64,000 nucleotides of DNA from Ferruginibacter sp. (GCF_028288465.1 NZ_JAQBNR010000053.1:62001-126000); one strand, 5' to 3'; counted from the stretch's first letter, positions 19,076 to 27,932 are shown. The notes: generated by a model not told the origin, from the letters alone. Program-made: numbers and translations.

Positions 19076-21211
19076 TTATTTATTTGATTTTTCTAGTGTT
19101 TCCAGCCTTTTGGTCAATAGGTTAATTAGCTGCTGCTGATCTTTAATCATTGCCTGTTGCTCCTGCACCGCTTTTACCAGGGGTACAACAAACTGTTCGT
19201 AACTCAGGGTGTATAATTGATTTGATTTTTCAGGAACACCTACACCGCTAAAATCATAGCCGGCATCTTTGGCTGCCTGTTCTACTTCCTGGGCAAGAAA
19301 TCCACTTTCTTTTATTTTTTCTACATCATATTTACCGGCAAATTCTTTTGTGTCTTTATTCCCGGTAATCTTTACAATGGCGTTCAGGCTGCGGTTATAT
19401 GTCACGGGCTTTAGCCGCAAAATAAAATCAAGCCCTTTTACGTCTGCATGAATATTCTTTTTCATTCGTGCGTCTGAAAAAGTGCTCCACGTTTTATTGC
19501 CACCGTTCCATAACGTACTTAAATTTCCCAGGAAAGCCTGGTTACTGGCGGCATTTAAAATGCCATCGTTGCCAATGCTTATTGTATTGGTAACATTAGG
19601 AGAACCGACATCTGTTCCGCTGTTAAAACCAATCGCAATGTTTTTTGTACCCCCTACAAGATTGTCAAGAGCCCCTACGCCAATTGCTGTGTTGAAATTT
19701 CCTGACACGTTTGAAAAAATAGCATTAAATCCAACGGCTGTATTATCCCCCCCCGACTTGGTATGATACAGTGCACTATTTCCATTAGCTGTATTGCCGG
19801 AGCCGTCGACATTTGAATAAAGCGCATCTTTACCCAAGGCTGTGTTATTAGATCCGATCGAATTTGAAAAAAGCGCTTCTACCCCCACAGCCGTATTTAC
19901 ATATCCGGATGTGTTTGAATACAGTGCATCTTTTCCGATGGCTGCATTAGAAAGGCCTGTGGTGTTGGTATACATCGCGTTATGTCCAACCGCCGTATTA
20001 TAGTATCCATCAGTATTTGATGCCGGATTATTGTGATACAGTGCGTTGTTTCCAACTGCCACATTTCCGCTAATCCAACCCGCTCCCCCGTCATATGCCT
20101 GAAAATGTAAGGCATCGTTTCCGATGGCGATATTCCCGGATGCGGTTGTATTAGATGACAGTGCATTGTAACCAAAAGCGTTGTTGTCTCGGCCGGTTGT
20201 ATTTAACTCAAGCGCACCAAATCCAAATGCACTGCTGATATTTCCGGCGGTGTTGGAATATAAAGAGCGGTAGCCGGTTGCGGTATTTCCGTTAGAAGTA
20301 TTTGAGTATAGCGACTGGTATCCCACCGCGGTAATAAACTGGCCGCTTGAATTGGAATAAGAAGCCTGGTATCCATTGGCAGTATTGTAAGTTCCACTGC
20401 TATTAAATCTAAGTGCCGAAGCACCGGTTGCAGTGTTGAAACTTGCCTGGTTAAACTGAAGTGCCCTGCTACCAGTTGCGGCATTCTCTGTTCCCGTGAT
20501 ATTATTTGATAAAGTATTTACTCCTGTTGCTGTGTTGTATCCACCATCCACATTATTCACCAGCGAATAGGGCCCAATGGCAGTATTTGCATTACCGGTT
20601 GTATTTTTATTTAAAGCATGGGTACCCACCGCAACATTTGTAACGGCTGCATTTTGAGTATATAAAGACGAGTCACCTATAGCTACGTTTTCATTACCGA
20701 TACTGTTATTGCGAAGTGCCGCGATGCCTACAGCCGTGTTAAGCAAGCCTGAGGTATTGCCCTGCCCGGCACTTACACCAAAAAACAAGTTGCCAGTTGA
20801 CGGATGAATTTCTCCTGCCCACACATTATTAACTTTGAAACGAAGTGGTTGATTATCGGCAGTGCCAATAAAATGAGTGGACGGATTGGTGGCGCTGTTG
20901 CCTGTAAGCAACCACCCTGGTGTAGCCGATGCTGAAAGATTACTCCACGCCGAACCGTTGTAAAACCAAAAGCTGTTGGTGTCGGTGTCAAATACCAGCA
21001 AACCGGACGCTGGTGTTGTGATGTTTGTCCGTTGAAGTGAATTCATACGGGGCGGTAACATTCCTTTCGTAATACTTTTAATATCGAGTATGGCGCTGCC
21101 ATGCGCAGCCGATCCATCCGTATTGATGGCAACGCTTTGAGCCTGCAGGGAATTGATTGAAAAAATCGTTATACCGGACAGAACGGCCCAAAGGAGTACT
21201 AATCGTTTCAT
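19076..21211 (-). CDS. Tail-fibre-like secreted protein with YadA-type head repeats and S74 chaperone domain
   Basis: A 711-residue protein with a signal peptide (about residues 1-24). Residues about 120-560 are a long array of short units of the form NTAVGxxALxxNTTG, which resemble the trimeric YadA-head beta-roll repeats; more than fifteen can be counted. Near residue 580 comes SDARMKKNI, the autoprocessing start of peptidase S74/intramolecular chaperone domains known from phage tail spikes, and GFLAQEVEQAA and SYEQFVVPLVKAVQEQ follow. The C-terminus is a coiled coil. S74 domains drive trimerisation and then cut themselves off. A trimeric surface fibre or adhesin is the likely product. First gene of the 21211-15944 string. 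Confidence 0.88.
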   Translation of the reverse strand: MKRLVLLWAVLSGITIFSINSLQAQSVAINTDGSAAHGSAILDIKSITKGMLPPRMNSLQRTNITTPASGLLVFDTDTNSFWFYNGSAWSNLSASATPGWLLTGNSATNPSTHFIGTADNQPLRFKVNNVWAGEIHPSTGNLFFGVSAGQGNTSGLLNTAVGIAALRNNSIGNENVAIGDSSLYTQNAAVTNVAVGTHALNKNTTGNANTAIGPYSLVNNVDGGYNTATGVNTLSNNITGTENAATGSRALQFNQASFNTATGASALRFNSSGTYNTANGYQASYSNSSGQFITAVGYQSLYSNTSNGNTATGYRSLYSNTAGNISSAFGFGALELNTTGRDNNAFGYNALSSNTTASGNIAIGNDALHFQAYDGGAGWISGNVAVGNNALYHNNPASNTDGYYNTAVGHNAMYTNTTGLSNAAIGKDALYSNTSGYVNTAVGVEALFSNSIGSNNTALGKDALYSNVDGSGNTANGNSALYHTKSGGDNTAVGFNAIFSNVSGNFNTAIGVGALDNLVGGTKNIAIGFNSGTDVGSPNVTNTISIGNDGILNAASNQAFLGNLSTLWNGGNKTWSTFSDARMKKNIHADVKGLDFILRLKPVTYNRSLNAIVKITGNKDTKEFAGKYDVEKIKESGFLAQEVEQAAKDAGYDFSGVGVPEKSNQLYTLSYEQFVVPLVKAVQEQQAMIKDQQQLINLLTKRLETLEKSNK

Positions 21212-21854
21212 GTGTGTTTTTTTATTTTTAAAAGAAAGTTTTTGATGTCTTGTACATTTATTTTACTTATCGGTTTACCCGTAGGGTAAGTCTTGACGGG
21301 GGCCGGCTGTCGGTTATATATTTGTTTGCTTCTTATAATAATTAAACATCTTTTTAAAATCTCATCAGCAGTAAATCAGCCTGAATTAGATTAAGGATAT
21401 CTGTTTAATAATTGATATCTCTAAACCGATCAATGAATTTGTTTTGATAAAAGTAAGGGAGCAGCCCTGCGGGGTGTTAGCGATTATGTGGTAGATACTA
21501 ATACTGTCGTCGCACGTGATATACGACTGAAGATCAACTTATTGCAAGGTGGTATGCAACAGGCTTTTCAATGTATGCGACAAATATTTTAAAAGAAAGA
21601 TTTTGTTTCGGCGTTCTGTAGTTGAGATCTTCCGGATATGTCCGGAGTGTGGCCTTATTTTCTCTGTGCATTGCTGGTACCTCAGTTGCCAACAATTCAA
21701 TGCAAGCAATTACCAATCATTAACCCACCTGTAAAAACTGTACTGTTTGCCGGTTGGATGGTAAGTCTAAAAGATATTTTATCACCGGGTAAACCAATAT
21801 AAAACTTATCTAGCTGTCCGGAGTAAAGTATGCAAGTAGTAAACATACACGCAT
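21212..21854. other. Intergenic stretch of about 640 bases
   Basis: No convincing gene on either strand; the short opposite-strand frames at 21534-21734 overlap each other and have no family features. The promoter of the S74-domain gene should lie in the left part. Confidence 0.45.
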
Positions 21855-21887
21855 AAAAAAAAGAGACTATCTCAATGATAATCTCTT
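21855..21887 (-). terminator. Rho-independent terminator after tRNA-Arg(ACG)
   Basis: Read on the minus strand, AAGAGA and TCTCTT arms (with TATC/GATA extending the stem across one mismatch) are followed by eight T residues. It begins 8 bases after the tRNA 3' end. Confidence 0.85.
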
Positions 21888-21894
21888 CTGGTGG

Positions 21895-21968
21895 TGACCG
21901 CGTCAGGATTCAAACCTGAAACCTTCTGATCCGTAGTCAGATGCTCTATTCAATTGAGCTACGCAGCC
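21895..21968 (-). tRNA. tRNA-Arg (anticodon ACG)
   Basis: The minus-strand 74 bases form a cloverleaf: acceptor GGCTGCG with CGCGGTC (two wobble pairs), D arm GCTC/GAGC, anticodon stem TCTGA/TCAGA with loop CTACGGA giving ACG, T arm TCAGG-TTTGAAT-CCTGA, discriminator A. After A34-to-inosine editing it reads CGU, CGC and CGA. CCA is not encoded. It stands alone with its own promoter and terminator. Confidence 0.97.
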
Positions 21969-21986
21969 GTTTCTTGTTTCGGACGG

Positions 21987-22017
21987 CAAAAATAGAGATT
22001 TATTTTATTCATCCCAA
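21987..22017 (-). promoter_or_regulatory. Promoter of tRNA-Arg(ACG)
   Basis: On the minus strand a TTG (22015-22017) and the -7 box TATTTTTG (21987-21994) are separated by 20 bases, close to the Bacteroidota consensus. The box ends 18 bases before the tRNA. Confidence 0.7.
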
Positions 22018-22049
22018 CTCTTTATGCATTTTTGCGCTAAATAATAAAA

Positions 22050-22523
22050 ATGAAATTTCAATTCTGGACGGTTGGTAAGGCACATGAAAGCTTTGTTAAA
22101 GAAGGTGTGGAAATGTTTACAAAACGCATTGCCAACTACTATCCGGTGGACTGGACCATTATTGCGGGTCCTAAAAACGCAGCTGCTTTGAGTGAAACGG
22201 ATCTTAAAAAAAAAGAGGGAGAAATTATTTTAGCAGCATTGCAAAAAGACGATTTCCTGGTGTTACTGGATGAAAGGGGCAAACAATTGACTAGTGAAGG
22301 ACTGGCTTCTTTTATTCAGCAGCGGGCAAATGAAAGTACAAAAAATATCATTTTTTTAGTCGGTGGTGCTTTTGGTGTAAGTGATACCGTTATGCAAAGA
22401 GCGAATTTTAAGTGGAGTTTAGCACAATTGGTTTTTCCTCATCAGTTAGTTAGGCTTATCTTAGCCGAGCAGGTGTACAGAGCCTGCAGCATCAACCGCA
22501 ACGAAAAATATCATCACCAATAA
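22050..22523 (+). CDS. rlmH: 23S rRNA (pseudouridine-1915-N3) methyltransferase RlmH
   Basis: A 157-residue SPOUT-class methyltransferase of normal length. Visible signatures are FLVLLDERGKQLTSEGLA, the knot motif IIFLVGGAFGVSD, and the C-terminal SAM/RNA-binding stretch HQLVRLILAEQVYRA ending in the conserved YHH(Q). It methylates pseudouridine 1915 in helix 69 of 23S rRNA on assembled 70S ribosomes, using S-adenosylmethionine. A weak -7-like box (CATTTTTG) lies about 20 bases before the ATG. The rhomboid gene follows after 6 bases. Confidence 0.97.
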   Translation: MKFQFWTVGKAHESFVKEGVEMFTKRIANYYPVDWTIIAGPKNAAALSETDLKKKEGEIILAALQKDDFLVLLDERGKQLTSEGLASFIQQRANESTKNIIFLVGGAFGVSDTVMQRANFKWSLAQLVFPHQLVRLILAEQVYRACSINRNEKYHHQ

Positions 22524-22529
22524 AATTTT

Positions 22530-23201
22530 ATGAGTGTTACTATTATTATAATAGCTATTACCTGCATTGTGTCTTTTATTTGTTTTAATAATGAAGAGCT
22601 GATGGATAAACTGATATTTTATCCACCCGCAGTTTCAGTCAATCATGAGTGGTATCGCTTTTTTAGCTGCGGCATTATTCATAAAGATATTCCGCACCTG
22701 TTGTTTAATATGTATGCATTGTACCTGTTCGGACAGGGTCAGCACAGTGGTGGTGTTGAGTTTGAGTTTGTGGCTATTTTTGGCAGCGCAGGTAAACTAT
22801 TTTATATATTGATGTATGTGGCGGCTTTTGCGGTATGCCTGATACCGACCTATATGACGCACAAAGACAATTATCAGTATAAAAGTTTAGGTGCATCAGG
22901 CGCTGTATCGGCAGTGGTGTTTGCATTTATACTCTTTAATCCCATGCAGGGCGTTGGGCTGATATTTATACCTGTTTTTATTCCGGGATTTTTATTTGGT
23001 ATTCTTTACCTGGTAATATCTTATTTACTGGCAAGAAAAGGCAACAGCAATATCAACCACTCAGCACACATTTGGGGAGGCTTGTTCGGCATAGGTTTCA
23101 TTGTGATTTTCGCAGGCATTTTTGGGCACTATCCTGTGGTGGCAAATTTTTTGGAGCAGGTAAAAACGGTTCGTTTAGATAACCTGTTCTCTACTTATTA
23201 A
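22530..23201 (+). CDS. Rhomboid-family intramembrane serine protease
   Basis: A 223-residue protein with six predicted membrane helices. The rhomboid features are HEWYRFFSCGIIH, the oxyanion Asn in HLLFNMYALYLFG, the catalytic Ser in LGASGAVSA and the catalytic His in INHSAHIWGGLFG. It should cut membrane-spanning substrates within the inner membrane; substrates are unknown. It starts 6 bases after rlmH and is probably co-transcribed with it. Its last 11 bases overlap the 3' end of the convergent tilS gene. Confidence 0.92.
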   Translation: MSVTIIIIAITCIVSFICFNNEELMDKLIFYPPAVSVNHEWYRFFSCGIIHKDIPHLLFNMYALYLFGQGQHSGGVEFEFVAIFGSAGKLFYILMYVAAFAVCLIPTYMTHKDNYQYKSLGASGAVSAVVFAFILFNPMQGVGLIFIPVFIPGFLFGILYLVISYLLARKGNSNINHSAHIWGGLFGIGFIVIFAGIFGHYPVVANFLEQVKTVRLDNLFSTY

Positions 23202-24522
23202 ATTCCAGTTTTAGCACCTGCCGCGTTTGCGGGGCAGTTTTAAAACGATCATCAATGCGCAGGCCGATCACCCACAATATTTTTTGATTCATTTCAATTA
23301 CCCAGGTATTTTCTTTTTGGGTAAGCGATAATTTTTGGTCTGTCAAAAAACGGTTGATTTTCTTTTTCTTTTGCATGCCAAGGGGATAAAAATAATCGCC
23401 CAGCTTCCATTTGCGCAATAATAACGGGAAGGTAATTTCATCCGCATTCAGCGTGGCTATCAATGGCGATGTATCCATGCTAACTTTGTCTGCGGACAGT
23501 TTTTGAATTGCAATTTCTCCGCCTGCAAATACAATTTTTTTATCTGTATACTCAATTAAAATATGTTCCGCTTCCTCCTGCATAACCGGCGCAATGATAA
23601 GCCAGTTACGGTTTTTAATGATGCGGTGTGTGGCCGATTCTACATATTTCCCGGTCTCGCTTTTTAGTAAGCCAACCACTTCGTCAGTTTGGTGTGCAGT
23701 GAATCCAAAGTCTTTTATTACTTCATAAACAATAGTTGCAAGAGGTATTGTTTTTAAAAGTTTCAGCACCGGTATATGTACTTCATTACCTTTTTGCTCC
23801 AGTAATTTTTTTAAATGAAGATCAACTGACTGGCGGTAAAGGATTTCAGTTTCTGTAAAACGCTGAATGTTTTTTAGGATGTTTTCTTTGGCTTCTGGAA
23901 AACTTTGGCTTACCAATGGAAGCAGGGTGTTGCGGAAATAATTGCGGGTATAATCATTTGCTGCATTGGTATGATCAGTTACAAATGCCAGTTGGTGTGT
24001 TGACACAAAGACTTCGAGTTCAGCACGACGGGCAAACAGCAATGGCCGTACTATTTTATTTTGCTTGGGTAAAATACCCCTTAAACCTTTTATACCGGTG
24101 CCCCTGAAAAAATGCATTACCACGGTTTCAATATTATCGTCTGCATGATGGGCTGTTACAATGTGATTGTATTTTTTTTCAGTCATCAGTGTTTTAAACC
24201 ACTGGTAGCGCAGGTTGCGGGCGGTTTCCTCTATTGATTTTTTTGTGTCGGCTGCTATTGTTGCAGTATCAAAACTCTTAACGTAAAAAGGCACGCCGCA
24301 TTTTTCAGCCAGCGCCCGTACAAACTTTTCGTCCCGGTCACTTTCTTCGCCACGCAGTTTAAAATTGCAATGCGCTATAGAAAAATTATATCTGGCCTGT
24401 TTGCATAAAGCACACAATACAACAGAATCAACTCCCCCGCTGACTGCGAGTAAAAGTTTATCGGTTGATTGAAAAAGGTTTTCCTTTTTAATGTATGCGG
24501 TAAATTTTTCGAAAAGCTCCAT
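23191..24522 (-). CDS. tilS: tRNA(Ile)-lysidine synthetase TilS
   Basis: A 443-residue enzyme with the PP-loop ATP-pyrophosphatase motif LAVSGGVDSVVL near residue 20 and the HCNFKLRGEESDRDE segment that is typical of TilS. The N-terminal domain is followed by a linker and a C-terminal tRNA-binding domain ending in WVIGLRIDDRFK. It attaches lysine to cytidine-34 of tRNA-Ile(CAU), so that AUA is read as Ile. ATG at 24522 (MELFEKF) was chosen over an upstream in-frame start that would add 19 unrelated residues. Its 3' end overlaps the convergent rhomboid gene by 11 bases. Confidence 0.96.
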   Translation of the reverse strand: MELFEKFTAYIKKENLFQSTDKLLLAVSGGVDSVVLCALCKQARYNFSIAHCNFKLRGEESDRDEKFVRALAEKCGVPFYVKSFDTATIAADTKKSIEETARNLRYQWFKTLMTEKKYNHIVTAHHADDNIETVVMHFFRGTGIKGLRGILPKQNKIVRPLLFARRAELEVFVSTHQLAFVTDHTNAANDYTRNYFRNTLLPLVSQSFPEAKENILKNIQRFTETEILYRQSVDLHLKKLLEQKGNEVHIPVLKLLKTIPLATIVYEVIKDFGFTAHQTDEVVGLLKSETGKYVESATHRIIKNRNWLIIAPVMQEEAEHILIEYTDKKIVFAGGEIAIQKLSADKVSMDTSPLIATLNADEITFPLLLRKWKLGDYFYPLGMQKKKKINRFLTDQKLSLTQKENTWVIEMNQKILWVIGLRIDDRFKTAPQTRQVLKLEFNK

Positions 24523-24598
24523 GTATAAGTTTATAACAAATGCTGAAAACCGATATGAACCGGGGGCCAAAGATGCCATGAAAAATTAATGTAAAAAA

Positions 24599-24642
24599 GT
24601 GCGACACCAATTAAGTTGCAAGTAGCTTCTCAGCCCGGACAA
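24599..24642. repeat. Dispersed repeat, copy A
   Basis: This 44-base segment is matched, as its reverse complement with about 5 differences, by copy B at 25991-26034. It contains the family core AAGCTNCTCAGCCCGGA-type sequence (AGTAGCTTCTCAGCCCGG). It sits in the intergenic gap between the TPR gene and tilS. Related copies are at 38487 and 38685. Confidence 0.8.
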
Positions 24643-24722
24643 TAATTTTAAACTTGCCATTGAAAGAACTAACTGGCACAAATACTCTCCACAAAGCTCC
24701 CCCTTGGGGGATCCAGAGGGCC

Positions 24723-25034
24723 CTATTCTTCCAAATCTTCCAGCGCTCCCTGCAGTTCATTATACGAATGATTATCCCCTGCCCTTTTTGCTTCTTCCAT
24801 GCCTCTTTTATAAATTCTGATGGCCCGGTCAAAGTCTGCCACCCGCTCTAATAATTTTCCCAAATGATAGTAGGAACCAATATAGGTGGGCTCCCGCAGC
24901 AAAATTTCATTGAACAGTTTGCGGGCTTCCTCATCGTTGCCCACTTTGATGTATTCCAGTGCCAGTGCATGTTGCAGAAAACTATCCTTGCCGGAAGTTT
25001 CCAAATATTCCAGTAATTTTTCTATCCGGCTCAT
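24723..25034 (-). CDS. Small tetratricopeptide-repeat protein
   Basis: A 103-residue cytoplasmic protein with about two and a half TPR units: ALALEYIKVGNDEEARKLFNE (near residues 23-43) and GSYYHLGKLLERVADFDRAI (near 53-72), then an acidic C-terminal helix (ALEDLEE). There is no signal peptide. Such small proteins act as scaffolds. It is a single-gene unit flanked by copy A of the dispersed repeat and, upstream, by the divergent etfB promoter. Confidence 0.85.
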   Translation of the reverse strand: MSRIEKLLEYLETSGKDSFLQHALALEYIKVGNDEEARKLFNEILLREPTYIGSYYHLGKLLERVADFDRAIRIYKRGMEEAKRAGDNHSYNELQGALEDLEE

Positions 25035-25080
25035 GCGATACTTTTTTTTAATTTTTTATTTTATTTATGGGAACAACACT

Positions 25081-25088
25081 TATCTTTG
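25081..25088 (+). promoter_or_regulatory. -7 promoter box for etfB
   Basis: TATCTTTG matches TAnnTTTG exactly. It lies 77 bases upstream of the etfB start, in the divergent gap with the TPR gene. A clear -33 TTG at the right distance was not found. Confidence 0.5.
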
Positions 25089-25164
25089 TTATTAGTTGCA
25101 TAAACAACTTTATTTTATAACGACTGTCTTTGCACCCAATAAAGACAGGGAAAAATGAACTTGC

Positions 25165-25908
25165 ATGAAAATTTTAGTCTGTATCAGTAAAACGCCTGAT
25201 ACCACCGCAAAAATAGCCTTCGCTGATAACAATACGAAATTCGCTGCAGATGGTGTTCAATGGATCATCAATCCGTACGATGAATGGTATGCGCTGGTGA
25301 GGGCCATTGAATTAAAAGAAGCCGATGCTGCGACGGTGATTCACCTGGTAACCGTGGGCGGTGCGGATTGCGATCCGATCATCCGCAAAGCGCTTGCGCT
25401 GGGTGGTGATGAAGCCATCCGCGTAAATTCGGATAGCCATGACAGTTATTTTATTGCTTCGCAGATTGCGGCCATTGCAAAGGAAAATAGTTACGACTTA
25501 ATTTTCACCGGCAAAGAAACGATTGATTACAATGGTTCTTCTATCGGTGGCATGGTAGCGGAATTGCTTGATCTTCCCTACGTTTCGCTGGCAACCAAAT
25601 TTGTACTGGAAGGAACAACAGCGATCATTAACCGCGAAATTGAAGGTGGCGAAGAAACAGATAAAGTGCAGCTACCCGTAGTAGTGAGTTGCCAAAAGGG
25701 AATGGCGGAACAACGCATCCCCAACATGAAGGGCATTATGGGCGCCCGGAGCAAACCGCTGAAAGTAGTAGAACCTGCTGCTGCAGAGGCTTTCACTTCC
25801 ATTGCATCTTTTACTTTACCACCTGCTAAAGCGGGCGTAAAAATGGTAAGTGCCGAGCACCCGGAGGAACTGGTGCGGTTACTGCATGAGGAAGCGAAAG
25901 TGATTTAA
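25165..25908 (+). CDS. etfB: Electron transfer flavoprotein, beta subunit
   Basis: A 247-residue EtfB of normal length. Diagnostic features are the N-terminal KILVCISKTPDTTAKI, INPYDEWYALVRAIELKE, and the AMP-binding recognition region LIFTGKETIDYNGSSIG with GMAEQRIPNMKGIMGARSK further on. It binds AMP structurally and pairs with EtfA to carry electrons from acyl-CoA dehydrogenases to the membrane quinone pool. EtfA follows, but 215 bases away and with copy B of the dispersed repeat in between, so the operon is unusually spread out. Confidence 0.96.
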   Translation: MKILVCISKTPDTTAKIAFADNNTKFAADGVQWIINPYDEWYALVRAIELKEADAATVIHLVTVGGADCDPIIRKALALGGDEAIRVNSDSHDSYFIASQIAAIAKENSYDLIFTGKETIDYNGSSIGGMVAELLDLPYVSLATKFVLEGTTAIINREIEGGEETDKVQLPVVVSCQKGMAEQRIPNMKGIMGARSKPLKVVEPAAAEAFTSIASFTLPPAKAGVKMVSAEHPEELVRLLHEEAKVI

Positions 25909-25990
25909 AAGCCCCCTGCCCCCAAAGAGGGAACTTAGGATGGAGAGTATTTGGTGTAGTAATATTTTTTCAGTTGTAGGATTATTATTC

Positions 25991-26048
25991 TTTTCCGGGC
26001 TGAGAAGCTACTTTCAACTTCATTGGCGTCGCACTATTGTACTTTTAG
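25991..26048. repeat. Dispersed repeat, copy B
   Basis: Inverted relative to copy A. The core reads CCGGGCTGAGAAGCTACTTT and continues to TCGCACTATTGTACTTTT, which also matches the reverse complement of copy C. It lies in the gap between etfB and etfA. A hairpin-forming mRNA element that tunes the EtfB/EtfA ratio is possible but not shown. Confidence 0.8.
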
Positions 26049-26123
26049 TTCATTGGGCAACTCTTTCAATTCGAAGATTATTGTTTATTTGAAATCATTT
26101 TTAATTAAAGCAAAACTTTTAAA

Positions 26124-27086
26124 ATGAGCGTTTTAATATTTTTAGACCAGGCTGATGGCCATATCAAGAAATCTTCTTTTGAAGCTGCCGGTTATGGCGC
26201 CGCGGTTGCAAAACAGATTGGCACTACTGCGGAAGCTATTGTGCTCGGTAATGTCAATGACGATTTAGCGTTGCTGGGAAAATATGGGATTACCACGGTA
26301 CATACGGTAACAGATGAAGTACTAAACCATGTAGATGCGCAGGTGTTTACGAAAATTATTGCGGAAGCCGCTACAGCCATTGCCGCAACTGTCATTGTTT
26401 TTTCCAACAACTTTAACGGCAAGGCCATTGCGCCGCGATTGAGTGTGCGGTTAAAGGCCGGGCTGGTTTCAGGAGCCATTGCACTACCGGATACTACAAA
26501 TGGTTTTACAGTAAGAAAAAATGTATTTAGTGGCAAGGCCTTTGCCAATGTTACCATCAATACGGCTGTAAAAATTATTTCCTTAAACCCTAATTCGTTT
26601 ACGGTTGCTACCACCGAAGGCAATGCGGAAGTGGCTCCGTTTGCAGCAACAATTGAAGCACCCAAAGTACAGGTAACTGCTACCGATAAAGTAGTGGGTG
26701 AAGTGCCGTTAAGCGAAGCAGAAATTGTAGTCAGCGGTGGCCGCGGATTAAAGGGCCCCGAGAACTGGGGACTGGTAACTGATCTTGCCAAATTATTGGG
26801 GGCTGCCACTGCATGCAGCCGACCTGTGGCAGATATCGGCTGGCGGCCTCATCATGAACACGTGGGCCAGACTGGTCTTGCGATTGCACCTAACCTGTAT
26901 TTCGCCATTGGTATTTCCGGCGCCATTCAGCATTTGGCAGGCGTAAACAGAAGTAAGACAATTGTAGTAATCAACAAAGATCCAGAAGCGCCATTTTTTA
27001 AAGCGGCCGATTATGGAATTGTAGGAGATGCTTTTGACGTTATGCCCAAAATTATTGAAGCTGTAAAACAAATGAAGCACCTGTAA
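26124..27086 (+). CDS. etfA: Electron transfer flavoprotein, alpha subunit
   Basis: A 320-residue EtfA of usual length. The C-terminal FAD domain shows IVVSGGRGLKGPENWGLV, HHEHVGQTGLAIAPNLYFA and the GISGAIQHLAG motif, with KDPEAPFFKAADYGIVGDA behind it. The N-terminal part is the weaker Rossmann-like region contacting EtfB. The heterodimer is the FAD-containing electron carrier of fatty-acid and amino-acid oxidation. It is followed by a good terminator. Confidence 0.96.
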   Translation: MSVLIFLDQADGHIKKSSFEAAGYGAAVAKQIGTTAEAIVLGNVNDDLALLGKYGITTVHTVTDEVLNHVDAQVFTKIIAEAATAIAATVIVFSNNFNGKAIAPRLSVRLKAGLVSGAIALPDTTNGFTVRKNVFSGKAFANVTINTAVKIISLNPNSFTVATTEGNAEVAPFAATIEAPKVQVTATDKVVGEVPLSEAEIVVSGGRGLKGPENWGLVTDLAKLLGAATACSRPVADIGWRPHHEHVGQTGLAIAPNLYFAIGISGAIQHLAGVNRSKTIVVINKDPEAPFFKAADYGIVGDAFDVMPKIIEAVKQMKHL

Positions 27087-27133
27087 ATCAAAAACTAGCG
27101 TCGATAAAATAAAAATTTATTAATTTAATTTAT

Positions 27134-27170
27134 AAAGCCTTTCAAATTGTATTGAAAGGCTTTTGTTTTT
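27134..27170 (+). terminator. Rho-independent terminator after etfA
   Basis: AAAGCCTTTC (27134-27143) pairs with GAAAGGCTTT (27154-27163) across 10 bases, followed by a T-rich tail. The tail runs directly into the next gene's -7 box. Confidence 0.85.
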
Positions 27171-27178
27171 TATATTTG
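27171..27178 (+). promoter_or_regulatory. -7 promoter box for the bifunctional nuclease gene
   Basis: TATATTTG is an exact TAnnTTTG match 41 bases before the ATG. A TTG at 27152-27154 lies in the terminator hairpin of etfA, so terminator and promoter overlap. Confidence 0.6.
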
Positions 27179-27219
27179 CAATTAGTAAGATACTTATTTT
27201 CCCTTTTGACGATTTGAAC

Positions 27220-27801
27220 ATGAAGAAAATTGAATTAGAAATAGTTGCCCTTTCGCACAGCATTACACAAACTCATTCCTATGCAGTTGTGCTGGGAGAA
27301 GTGAATGGCTTACGCAGATTACCGATTGTAATAGGAGGTTTTGAGGCACAGGCCATTGCAGTCGCCTTGGAGCGTATGAGTCCCAGTCGGCCGCTTACCC
27401 ACGACCTGATGAAAAATTTTATGATGGCTTTTAATGTTGAACTGCACGAAGTAGTGATCAACGATTTGCAGGAAGGTATTTTTTACAGTAAGCTGGTATG
27501 CAGCAGTCAGAATGATACCGTTGAAATTGATTCCAGAACGTCAGATGCACTTGCGCTCGCAGTGCGTTTTGGGTGCAGTATTTTTACTTACGAAAATATA
27601 TTGGACAGTGCCGGCATACTAATGGAAAATGATGAAAAGAAAAAGAAGTCGACTGCCCCGGTAACTACAGAAACAGGCGGACAGGACGATTTGCAACGCC
27701 TTTCGCTTGAAGAATTGAATACACTGTTAAACGAAGTGTTGGAACAGGAAGATTATATAAGAGCGATCGCCATCCGGGATGAAATAAAAACAAGAAAATA
27801 G
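27220..27801 (+). CDS. Bifunctional nuclease (BFN, DUF151) with UVR-like C-terminus
   Basis: A 193-residue protein. Residues 1-130 match the bifunctional nuclease (DUF151) family: MKKIELEIVALSHS, RRLPIVIGGFEAQAIAVALE and IDSRTSDALALAVRFG. The C-terminal 35 residues (LSLEELNTLLNEVLEQEDYIRAIAIRDEIK) look like a UvrB/UvrC-interacting UVR motif. In plants this family has RNase and DNase activity; in bacteria the role is unclear. ATG at 27220 was selected; the in-frame extension to 27163 would lie in the promoter. A probable single-gene unit. Confidence 0.9.
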   Translation: MKKIELEIVALSHSITQTHSYAVVLGEVNGLRRLPIVIGGFEAQAIAVALERMSPSRPLTHDLMKNFMMAFNVELHEVVINDLQEGIFYSKLVCSSQNDTVEIDSRTSDALALAVRFGCSIFTYENILDSAGILMENDEKKKKSTAPVTTETGGQDDLQRLSLEELNTLLNEVLEQEDYIRAIAIRDEIKTRK

Positions 27802-27814
27802 CAGGTTAATGAAT

Positions 27815-27932
27815 AATTGATAATGGATTAATAGATCATTTCTTCAATACTTATCTTCTCTTAAAAAAATGATATTTGATATACCTGCTTGGGATAATTG
27901 GCCAAATCTGAATATAGTATCCATTATCAATT
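27815..27932. repeat. Inverted repeat with 13-bp perfect arms
   Basis: AATTGATAATGGA (27815-27827) and TCCATTATCAATT (27920-27932) are perfect complements separated by 92 bases. It fills the gap between the nuclease gene and ispE. It is AT-rich, so chance or a short decayed element is possible. Confidence 0.5.

Noticed and set aside
21534-21734. Two overlapping frames of about 60 residues on opposite strands
   Set aside because: They overlap each other, show no family features and lie in a geneless area.
26192-26809. 205-residue minus-strand frame inside etfA
   Set aside because: Antisense shadow of etfA, rich in Ala/Thr/Val/Ser only because of codon complementarity.
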